Assembly (NCBI RefSeq): GCF_003966225.1
Contig: NZ_RXNU01000008.1
Location: 124,001 to 188,000, forward strand
Direction: 5' to 3'
Length of the DNA: 64,000 bases
Source of the DNA: Shewanella canadensis
GTDB lineage: Bacteria; Pseudomonadota; Gammaproteobacteria; Enterobacterales; Shewanellaceae
A program made the translations under genes and the position numbers. Positions 9,292-16,554 of this stretch are shown here, piece by piece; the stretch's first letter is position 1; each line of letters begins with the position of its first letter. The notes under the pieces are model-generated. The model was not told the DNA's origin. It saw nothing but the letters and a program-made list of their open reading frames with translations, and made no database searches.

Positions 9292-9703
9292 CATAATCCT
9301 TAAAACCACCGACTTTGACAATCCTTTCAAAAGAGGCTTTCGTAATTATTCAATGCACAGGTCCAAGCATCATTCATTATGACAATGAGGAGAGGTAATT
9401 CTCCTCACCTTTCATCTAGCATAGCTTGGTATATCAGAGTTTGCCCTGATCGGAATGCCCTCACTAGCTCGCCACTAACAGAGAACTCACTAACCTATGA
9501 GTTCAACAATTGTGGGCAAAGCTTGATTAAATATATCGAGTGGGCGTTCAAATAAGACGCTGCGAGCAAGCCCTAAAAAGAGCCGCTGTTGTCGGGCCAT
9601 ACCTGAACTAGGGTTAACTCGCTATAACACAAGATGCTGCGAGCCCCCCCTAGCTGAAAAGGTGAAGCTTAATAATATGAGTGATACTCGTTATGAAAAG
9701 AGC
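9292..9703. other. Intergenic region with a hairpin and an imperfect direct repeat
   Basis: No gene supported. A seven-pair hairpin GAGGAGA/TCTCCTC (9387-9393/9400-9406) lies upstream of the binding-protein gene. A 13-base motif AGAYGCTGCGAGC occurs twice (9555-9567 and 9632-9644). The open frame starting at 9662 overlaps the opposite-strand CBS gene and is rejected. Confidence 0.5.
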
Positions 9704-10120
9704 CTAAGCCGGCGCGAGATAGCATTGCTGCATATATTTATTGATGGCACTAAGTACGTCGGTGCGGTTTATAGTGCCAATCACCTTGCCCTCTTCTACT
9801 ACCGGGTAAACTTTCGGCTTAGGTCCCAACATCTGTTCGGCGAGTCGTAAAACGCTGTCGTCGGGTGATACCCAGAGCACATCGCTGCGCATGCAGTCAT
9901 TTACATTAGCCACTAAGTCACAATGGTAACTGCTTTTTAGCATCACAGACATGCAGTCCTGTTGAGACAGGAAACCAACAAGTTGGCCCGAAGCATCTAC
10001 AACGGGTGCTCCCAACTTTTTCTTCTCTAATAACGCGTCGACCGCAGCAGCCAACGACATTTCGGGTGTAAGCAGCACGGGTTGACGGTCCATATATTCG
10101 GTAACTTTAATTGAATCCAT
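9704..10120 (-). CDS. Two-CBS-domain protein
   Basis: A 138-residue cytoplasmic protein made of two CBS domains (about residues 5-60 and 75-130), with family features such as VTEYMDRQPVLLTP, GAPVVDASGQLVGFLSQQD and YPVVEEGKVIGTINRTDVL. Such Bateman modules bind adenosine nucleotides and act as energy sensors. The ATG at 10120 follows a good AGGGGAAG ribosome site. It stands alone, divergent from hyaA; a link to the hydrogenase is not shown by the sequence. Confidence 0.88.
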   Translation of the reverse strand: MDSIKVTEYMDRQPVLLTPEMSLAAAVDALLEKKKLGAPVVDASGQLVGFLSQQDCMSVMLKSSYHCDLVANVNDCMRSDVLWVSPDDSVLRLAEQMLGPKPKVYPVVEEGKVIGTINRTDVLSAINKYMQQCYLAPA

Positions 10121-10570
10121 TTTCTTCCCCTGTGGTTTGTCTTAACTTCAGTTTACATAAGAAACCAACAAACTGTACACAAAACATTCGACAAAGCTAA
10201 TCTAAATAATTAATTTTGTTGGATTAGTGTAATAAATAACAAGTGAACCAAATAGTTAACATTGCAAAGCCGCTTATAATATGCACCTTTCTTTTAGCCT
10301 TTAAAACAAGAAATATCCCTTTAAGCCACTAGATTTAATGATTTTTATTTATGTGAACACCAGCCAGTAAACTTTCAGGCTGGGACATTTTGACCCATGA
10401 TTATGCTGAAAGATGATCTAGTTCATATTGATGAAATCTAATGCACGACTTTCGTCTCAAGCACGATAAAGCTTGATGTGAGTCAATATTTTTCATTTTT
10501 TTAGGCATAGACTTGTTGCTGCAAAGTGAGCAAAAACAATTCAACTCCATAACAACAACAAAGGTTTAAC
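10121..10570. other. Divergent promoter region between the CBS gene and hyaA
   Basis: AT-rich stretch of 450 bases without a supported gene. It contains an FNR-like box at 10473-10486 upstream of hyaA and presumably the CBS gene promoter near 10130-10200. The antisense frame at 10501-10824 overlaps hyaA and is a shadow. Confidence 0.6.
10473..10486 (+). promoter_or_regulatory. FNR/EtrA-like box upstream of hyaABC
   Basis: TTGATGTGAGTCAA matches the FNR consensus at nine of ten fixed positions (G instead of A in the second half-site). The centre lies 91 bases before the hyaA ATG. A convincing -10 at class II spacing is not evident (CATAGA at 10506-10511 is weak). Confidence 0.6.
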
Positions 10571-11707
10571 ATGGACACACATGCAGCCCTATATCGACAG
10601 GGACAGGCGCGTTTGGATATGCTGCGCCAGCTCAAATCCCGAGACGGACAGTCATTAACTAGCAAAATGAAAGAGCATGGCATCACCCGCCGTGACTTTA
10701 TGAAGTGGAGCGCATCTGTAACAGCGATGCTAGCACTTCCCCTTCCATTCAGTACGCTTGTCGCGGAAGCCGCGGAACTTGCCGATAGAGTACCGTTAAT
10801 CTGGTTACACATGGCCGAGTGCACAGGTTGTTCTGAGTCTTTAATAAGAACCGATACACCTAATCTGGATTCTCTTATCTTCGATCATGTTTCATTGGAA
10901 TACCATGAAACCTTGATGGCCGCCGCTGGCTGGCAAGCTGAAGAGAATCTGGAACATGCGATGGAGGCCTACAAAGGCCAATATCTTCTTGCGGTAGAAG
11001 GCGCAGTACCTACAGCAAACAACGGTGCTTATCTGACCGTCGGTTGTAAAGGTCACACAGGCCTTGAAATCATCAAGCATGCTGCCGAAGGCGCTGCGGC
11101 GATTATTTCTGTCGGTACCTGTGCAGCTTTCGGTGGTGTTCAAGCTGCCTCGCCTAACCCAACGGGTGCAAAAGGCATACATGAAGTTGTCGACAAGACA
11201 GTGATTAACTTGGGTGGTTGTCCTCCAAGTGAGAAGAACATTGTCGGAACCCTGATGTATTTCATCATGTTTGGCAAACTTCCAGCACTCGATATGTTCA
11301 ACCGTCCTAAATGGGCTTACGGTGCGCGTGTACACGATAACTGTGAACGTCGTGGCCGTTTCGATGCCGGTGAGTTCGTCGAAGAGTTTGGTGACCAAGG
11401 TGCTAAAGAGGGCTACTGCCTCTACAAGGTGGGTTGTAAGGGTCCTTATACCTATAACAACTGCCCTACCGAAAGATTTAACCATCATACCAGTTGGCCA
11501 GTACTTGCAGGACATGGTTGTATGGGCTGCTCAGAGCCAAATTTCTGGGATGATATGGCTGACTTTGAAAAGCCACTTGGCAGACAACTCCTACATGGAA
11601 TTGATGCAACTGCGGACACCGTAGGTGCCGTTATTCTTGGAGCAACTGCTGTGGGTATTGGCGCCCATGCCGTTACCAGCATTTTCGCCAAGCCACTGGA
11701 GGAGTAA
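10571..11707 (+). CDS. hyaA: [NiFe] uptake hydrogenase small subunit (HyaA/HoxK type)
   Basis: Fe-S electron-transfer subunit of a membrane-bound group 1 hydrogenase, exported by Tat with the large subunit. The 378-residue precursor has the Tat motif TRRDFMKW at 39-46 after an extended N-region. Cluster cysteines include C84 and C87 (ECTGC), C184 (VGTC), C217 (GGCPP) and the later cysteines in NCPTERFN and GCMGCSEP. A hydrophobic C-terminal segment (about 349-370) would anchor it in the membrane. The extra cysteines of oxygen-tolerant enzymes are absent: residue 86 is Gly (CTGC rather than CTCC) and residue 189 is Gly (FGGVQ). This predicts a standard oxygen-sensitive proximal cluster. Confidence 0.96.
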   Translation: MDTHAALYRQGQARLDMLRQLKSRDGQSLTSKMKEHGITRRDFMKWSASVTAMLALPLPFSTLVAEAAELADRVPLIWLHMAECTGCSESLIRTDTPNLDSLIFDHVSLEYHETLMAAAGWQAEENLEHAMEAYKGQYLLAVEGAVPTANNGAYLTVGCKGHTGLEIIKHAAEGAAAIISVGTCAAFGGVQAASPNPTGAKGIHEVVDKTVINLGGCPPSEKNIVGTLMYFIMFGKLPALDMFNRPKWAYGARVHDNCERRGRFDAGEFVEEFGDQGAKEGYCLYKVGCKGPYTYNNCPTERFNHHTSWPVLAGHGCMGCSEPNFWDDMADFEKPLGRQLLHGIDATADTVGAVILGATAVGIGAHAVTSIFAKPLEE

Positions 11708-11710
11708 TCA

Positions 11711-13414
11711 ATGAGTAAGCGTGTAGTAATCGATCCCATTACCCGTATTGAGGGTCACTTGCGCGTCGAAGTCGAAGTCGACGAAAACAATGTCATTAAC
11801 AAAGCTTGGTCATCTTCTACTCTTTGGCGCGGCATCGAAGTCATCCTTAAGGGTCGTACCCCTATGGATGTCGGACTGATCGTACAGAGAATTTGTGGTG
11901 TTTGTACTTATTCCCATTACCGTGCCGGTATTGAAGCAGTTGAAAATGCATTAGGAACTGAGATCCCTCTTAATGCCAAATATCTGCGTTCATTGATGCA
12001 GACATCACTGTATATGCATGACCATATCGTTCATTTCTATCACCTGCATGGTTTGGACTGGGTAGATGTCGTATCTGCACTGAGTGCCGATCCTGCTGCT
12101 GCGGCGCAAGAAGCGCTTAAGTATACCGCGAATCCTATTTCTGCCGGTGAAGGTGAACTACGTGCCGTACAGGAGCGAATCAAAGGTTTCGTTGAAACCG
12201 GTAAGCTTGGCCCATTCGCTAACGCGTATTGGGGTAATGGCACTTACAAGTTTACACCAGAGCAAAACCTGATCGCCCTATCTCACTACCTTAAGGCGCT
12301 TGAAGTTCAACGTGTCGCGGCTGAGATGTTGGCTATCTTCGGTGGTAAGTCTCCACATCCACAATCTTTGGTTGTTGGTGGTGTGACTTCGGTTCGAGAT
12401 ATGTTGAGCCCTGCACGTTTGCAGGAATGGAAGCAGAAGCACGCTATCGTGACTGACTTCATTCACCGTGCCTATAAAGCCGACATCGTTATGGCTGCAG
12501 CAGCATTTGGTGGCGAGCCTAGTGTACTTGGTGGCGTAAACGTGAAGAACTTCATGGCTACCAACGACTTCGTATTGGCCGATGGTCAGTACATGTTTGA
12601 TCAGGGTGTGATCATGAACGGCGATCTTGCCGGTGTGACCGACATTAACCCAGATCTCATCAAGGAAGACGTGACCCACGCCTGGTACAAAGCCGACGGC
12701 GCACAGCATCCGTATGACGGAACAACGGTTCCAGACTACACAGGTTTTGTTGAGCGTGACACTGTCTACGGTAAGCTACCTACCCTTGATGGTGACGGTA
12801 AGTACTCTTGGGTTAAGTCTCCGCGCTACGACGATGAGCCAATGGAAGTGGGACCACTTGCAAGCTTGCTCGTGAGTTACGCTAAAGGCAACAAGGTTGT
12901 TGTTGACTCGGTCAATGGCCTGCTTGAAGCCACTGGTTTGCCAATAGGCGCCCTGTTCACTACCTTAGGTCGTACTGCAGCGCGTATGTTACAGACAGTG
13001 ATTGTTGCTGAAGAGGGTCTTAAGACGTTCGATGCTATGCTGGTCAACATGCAATCTGATGAGTCTACCTACGTTAAACCTGTAATGGATTCCAGTCAGG
13101 AGTACGTTGGACACTCGATGATCGAAGCGCCTCGCGGCATGCTAAGTCACTGGATTCGTATTAAAGGCGGTCTTGTAGAGAACTATCAAGCCGTAGTACC
13201 GACAACCTGGAACGCAGGTCCCGTCGATGCCAACGGAAAGATGGGTCCTTATGAAGCTTCTTTGATTGGTCTGAAGTTGGAAGATCCAACTAAACCACTG
13301 GAAGTCATACGAATCATTCACTCATTTGACCCTTGTATGGCTTGTTCTGTACATGTTATGGACTTTAAGGGACAAGAGTTGGGTGAATTCCGTATCGATC
13401 CCAACGGCCAATAA
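11711..13414 (+). CDS. hyaB: [NiFe] uptake hydrogenase large subunit
   Basis: Catalytic subunit that holds the NiFe(CN)2CO centre and oxidises H2 in the periplasm. The 567-residue precursor has the L1 motif RICGVCTYSH (C62, C65) and the C-terminal L2 motif DPCMACSVH (C542, C545). Cleavage after H548 would remove a 19-residue tail, the expected job of HyaD. It has no signal of its own and travels with HyaA. The start is three bases after the hyaA stop and preceded by GGAGGAG. Confidence 0.97.
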   Translation: MSKRVVIDPITRIEGHLRVEVEVDENNVINKAWSSSTLWRGIEVILKGRTPMDVGLIVQRICGVCTYSHYRAGIEAVENALGTEIPLNAKYLRSLMQTSLYMHDHIVHFYHLHGLDWVDVVSALSADPAAAAQEALKYTANPISAGEGELRAVQERIKGFVETGKLGPFANAYWGNGTYKFTPEQNLIALSHYLKALEVQRVAAEMLAIFGGKSPHPQSLVVGGVTSVRDMLSPARLQEWKQKHAIVTDFIHRAYKADIVMAAAAFGGEPSVLGGVNVKNFMATNDFVLADGQYMFDQGVIMNGDLAGVTDINPDLIKEDVTHAWYKADGAQHPYDGTTVPDYTGFVERDTVYGKLPTLDGDGKYSWVKSPRYDDEPMEVGPLASLLVSYAKGNKVVVDSVNGLLEATGLPIGALFTTLGRTAARMLQTVIVAEEGLKTFDAMLVNMQSDESTYVKPVMDSSQEYVGHSMIEAPRGMLSHWIRIKGGLVENYQAVVPTTWNAGPVDANGKMGPYEASLIGLKLEDPTKPLEVIRIIHSFDPCMACSVHVMDFKGQELGEFRIDPNGQ

Positions 13415-13436
13415 TCACTAAGGGAGGGATAGCAAA

Positions 13437-14105
13437 ATGAATCATTCTGCGACCCATACTAGAGACTTGATCTTCAGCCCTGCGATCCGGATTTTTCACT
13501 GGCTCCGGGCACTGTCGATACTCGTTCTGGTTATCACAGGATTTTATATATCTTGGCCATTTTTGGTGGCGCCTGAAACTAATGATATTCAGGTTCAGAG
13601 CTATATCCGCTTTGCTCACTTAGTGTTTGGCTTTGCGTTAACCGCCATCACCCTGGTGCGCTTTTACCTCTTCTTCTTCGGCAAGAGCGACATTGAACGT
13701 CGATCTTTCCGTGATGTGTCGAGTGTAAGTAGCTGGGTTAAAAACTTGAAATCATACTTATGGATGGGGCACCTGAATAAAGCGGGTGTTTATGGACCAT
13801 TACAGTTCACAACCTATGTATTGATCTCATTTATGGCTCTGATTATCTGTATCACTGGCCTGGTACTGTACGCCAACGTTTACCACCTTGGAATGGGTGG
13901 CATGATGTGGGATGCAGCAGGTTGGATCACCGCACAGATGGGTGGACTGGCACAAGTAAGAATTTGGCACCATTACCTGACTTGGGTATTTGTCATCTTC
14001 GTTCTTGTCCATGTATACATGGCCGTATGGTCGGGTATCAGGTTCAAACATAACTCTGTAGATTCTATTGTCTCTGGTTATGATTACCACAAGAAGCACA
14101 AGTAG
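13437..14105 (+). CDS. hyaC: Hydrogenase b-type cytochrome subunit HyaC
   Basis: Integral membrane dihaem cytochrome b that passes electrons from HyaA to the quinone pool. The 222-residue protein has four predicted transmembrane helices (about 15-42, 55-80, 122-148 and 175-205) with candidate haem histidines in IFHWLRALS, FAHLVFG, IWHHYLTW and LVHVYMAVW. It follows hyaB by 22 bases with an AGGGAGGG ribosome site. A strong terminator directly after it ends the structural operon. Confidence 0.93.
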   Translation: MNHSATHTRDLIFSPAIRIFHWLRALSILVLVITGFYISWPFLVAPETNDIQVQSYIRFAHLVFGFALTAITLVRFYLFFFGKSDIERRSFRDVSSVSSWVKNLKSYLWMGHLNKAGVYGPLQFTTYVLISFMALIICITGLVLYANVYHLGMGGMMWDAAGWITAQMGGLAQVRIWHHYLTWVFVIFVLVHVYMAVWSGIRFKHNSVDSIVSGYDYHKKHK

Positions 14106-14132
14106 ATATTGTCGTCACTAATCAATATCAGG

Positions 14133-14161
14133 GTACGCCGATTCTGTCGGCGTACTTTTAT
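14133..14161 (+). terminator. Strong terminator between hyaC and hyaD
   Basis: Nine-pair stem GTACGCCGA (14133-14141) / TCGGCGTAC (14147-14155), loop of five, followed by TTTTATTATTTTT. It separates the structural genes from the maturation genes. Confidence 0.88.
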
Positions 14162-14279
14162 TATTTTTAGACCATTATTATCTGATCACTATAAATTCAT
14201 GGATAGAAAGTGGTGTTAAAAGCAGGTATAAACCTTACTTATCGATGATGATAGTCACTAACAACAAGGCAAGGTTTTA

Positions 14280-14837
14280 ATGAAGGTATTGCTGCTAGGT
14301 ATTGGCAATGTCCTGTACGCAGATGAAGGTATCGGTGTACATTTCGTCAATTATATCGCTGAAAATTATAAATTCAGCCATGAGAGTGACCAACTGGATA
14401 TTACAGATGGTGGCACCCTCGCCCAAGGTTTAATCCCGATTATCTGTCAATATGACTACTTAATTGTGGTCGATACCGTCAATGCCCATGATGTCGAGCC
14501 CGGGCAGGTCTATTTCTTCGATTTCGATAAAGCTCCGGCGGAGATCGACTGGCAAGGCAGTGCTCACGAAGTTGAAATGCTGCAAACATTGAACATGATG
14601 GATATGGTAGGCGATCGTCCTAAAACCTATATCTTAGGTGTAACGCCAACGGTACTCGAACCTATGACCTTAGGCTTAACCCCTATGGTAGAAGCTGCCG
14701 TTCCACTGATGGAAAAAACACTATTAGCACATCTTAATCAGCTTGATTTCAGCTGTGATCGCATTAACGAAATAGATATCAATACCTTAATCCCCGAGTC
14801 ATACAAACGCGGTGTTAATTATAATGAAGAATATTAG
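14280..14837 (+). CDS. hyaD: Hydrogenase maturation endopeptidase HyaD/HupD
   Basis: Nickel-dependent endopeptidase that removes the HyaB C-terminal tail after the metal centre is complete. The 185-residue protein starts MKVLLLGIGNVLYADEGIGV. The three family nickel ligands are visible: E16, D65 (in VVDTVNA) and H96 (in GSAHEVEML), corresponding to Glu16, Asp62 and His93 of HybD. It follows the terminator by about 120 bases, so it probably opens a second transcript. Its end overlaps the next gene by 14 bases. Confidence 0.93.
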   Translation: MKVLLLGIGNVLYADEGIGVHFVNYIAENYKFSHESDQLDITDGGTLAQGLIPIICQYDYLIVVDTVNAHDVEPGQVYFFDFDKAPAEIDWQGSAHEVEMLQTLNMMDMVGDRPKTYILGVTPTVLEPMTLGLTPMVEAAVPLMEKTLLAHLNQLDFSCDRINEIDINTLIPESYKRGVNYNEEY

Positions 14838-16551
14838 GTTTGAATTTACCTGTTCGAGACAGGTTCCCCTTTATGCGCACTTGTGTAATCAATATCTTAA
14901 TCATGACCAGCTGAATATCACGGTAGGTTATCAGGAGCAGGTCTATTTTATCGAGGCTCAGGGGGAGTTAAAAGAACTTGAATCCCTCGCCGATGCAATT
15001 GCACAAGATTTCCTTATTTCTGTGTGGTTAACAGATTCGCGCATATCTCTGATAGATTCACGTATGGGTAGCCATCAACTATTACCCGATGCCAAGGTAG
15101 AGCAGGAATTTTGTCAGCAGTGTCTGCCACTGTTCGGTGATAACCAGTCACCTCTTTTTGGCGATATCTCCTTGAAGTGTGACTGCTGCCATGGGCGAAC
15201 GCGTCTTCATGAAAAGCATTTGGGCCTCTCCTATACCGATATTGTTGCAATTGCAGATTCCTTACTGAGAGATGGCGAAGCTCAACTTCCAAATAAAGAT
15301 ACCATTACATTCAGTCTTTCGCCTTTAAGCAATACGGGCCGGGATAAGCTACTGATCTGTAATCCCAATACTCTCAACGCCCAGTTCCATCTAAAAGATC
15401 ATCAAATCTTAGCCCTGTCGAGTATTGAAAAGCCATTAATCACCGCCCGCCCGGTTAACGATCACCCAAAACTGGATGCGCCTCTTTACGATATCTGCTT
15501 TGCCTATAATCGCGCCGTGGTCGTTCTGTGTGAAATATTAAGACAAAAAGGGATCGATTGGGTCTATTTTCATGCCGACAATCTCAGCAAACCTATGGTT
15601 TGGATCCAATCGGCATGGAGTAAAATTTCCAGTGAAACCGACAGTAATGAACCCATAGTCGTTTTAGACAGCACCCCGGAACCTCTGCACGATGAAGCGA
15701 GTTTCAACGGCGTAGTCGCAAGCTGGAAAAAGGGATTGATTAGCTGTACTCAGTCGGATGCAGAGGGAACTGATGGCGAAAGAAGCGACGCCGGTATCTG
15801 TGCCCTTCACGCAGGAAATCTTGAGAGTGGTCAGTTTAAAAATAGCGCTGTGATCTACTTTAGCCAGGAGCAGACAGGCCAGATTGTGACTCAAGACAGA
15901 GATCAAAAATCTGAGTTATTCTTCTCTCTGCCAACACTCCCGAGCACAGGTTATGACATCTACCATCACCTGGAACAGAGCCCGCAACGTGGCGTGGTTG
16001 AAAAGTTTAAACAAAAATATCCGGATGATTACCTCAGACTGCTGGATCTGAATTTAGCCTCGCCAACGGATAACCTACAGAGCCTTTGGGCCATTGCGGC
16101 GATCATCCTTGGGCTTCCAACCAAGGCCTTGACTAAAGATGCGCTATCCGATGCCTTAATCAGTTGCGCCATGGCTCACAGAGGGTCTAACTCACCTAGA
16201 ATCGATTATCCCCTGACTAAAGGCGAAGCACATCGAAGCTTGAATTGGTGCAAAACATTGGGGTCACTGATAAGTTTCCGATTAGCCGACGATAGAGACT
16301 CATATAAGCTAGCCTTCGGTATGCAGGATTCACTGGCCGACTTTTTGGCGAACTGGATTGAACATCTGGATCTTAATATTGGGGTCAATTCGGTCATATT
16401 GGCCGGCAGTGAGTTTGCCAACGAAGTGCTAACTCAAAGGTTATCTCTGAGACTCGGTAAAAATTTCCCTCTAAAAATCAACCATAGACTGGATCTCGAT
16501 GGTAACAATCTTGCCGTTGGCGGGCTTTACCTTAAAAAGCGAAGACAATAG
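14824..16551 (+). CDS. Degenerate HypF-like protein of the hydrogenase cluster
   Basis: 575 residues from the ATG at 14824 (a GTG at 14812 is also in frame); the start lies inside the end of hyaD, which implies coupled translation. Aligning by eye with the HypF encoded next door suggests a shrunken paralogue. Residues 1-75 resemble an acylphosphatase-like fold (compare YFIEAQGELKELESLADAI with HypF TIEVQGKRRNIDSFIARF) but lack the VQGVGFR catalytic loop. C97-x2-C100 and C119-x-CC (121-122) match only the first HypF zinc finger. The last 100 residues follow the HypF carbamoyltransferase end (SVILAGSEFANEVLTQRL beside VVLSGGVFQNRYLSELCI) but lack the HHHAH metal motif. It is probably a non-catalytic maturation factor. 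Similar genes in this position are known to me from other Shewanella; their function is not. Confidence 0.72.
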   Translation: MKNIRFEFTCSRQVPLYAHLCNQYLNHDQLNITVGYQEQVYFIEAQGELKELESLADAIAQDFLISVWLTDSRISLIDSRMGSHQLLPDAKVEQEFCQQCLPLFGDNQSPLFGDISLKCDCCHGRTRLHEKHLGLSYTDIVAIADSLLRDGEAQLPNKDTITFSLSPLSNTGRDKLLICNPNTLNAQFHLKDHQILALSSIEKPLITARPVNDHPKLDAPLYDICFAYNRAVVVLCEILRQKGIDWVYFHADNLSKPMVWIQSAWSKISSETDSNEPIVVLDSTPEPLHDEASFNGVVASWKKGLISCTQSDAEGTDGERSDAGICALHAGNLESGQFKNSAVIYFSQEQTGQIVTQDRDQKSELFFSLPTLPSTGYDIYHHLEQSPQRGVVEKFKQKYPDDYLRLLDLNLASPTDNLQSLWAIAAIILGLPTKALTKDALSDALISCAMAHRGSNSPRIDYPLTKGEAHRSLNWCKTLGSLISFRLADDRDSYKLAFGMQDSLADFLANWIEHLDLNIGVNSVILAGSEFANEVLTQRLSLRLGKNFPLKINHRLDLDGNNLAVGGLYLKKRRQ

Positions 16552-16554
16552 CCC

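Noticed and set aside
9662..9850. Plus-strand frame overlapping the CBS gene
   Set aside because: Lies mostly antisense to a conserved two-CBS protein.
10501..11515. Long antisense frames over hyaA (107 and 207 codons)
   Set aside because: They are shadows of the well-supported hyaA frame; their products are Cys/His-rich without family features.
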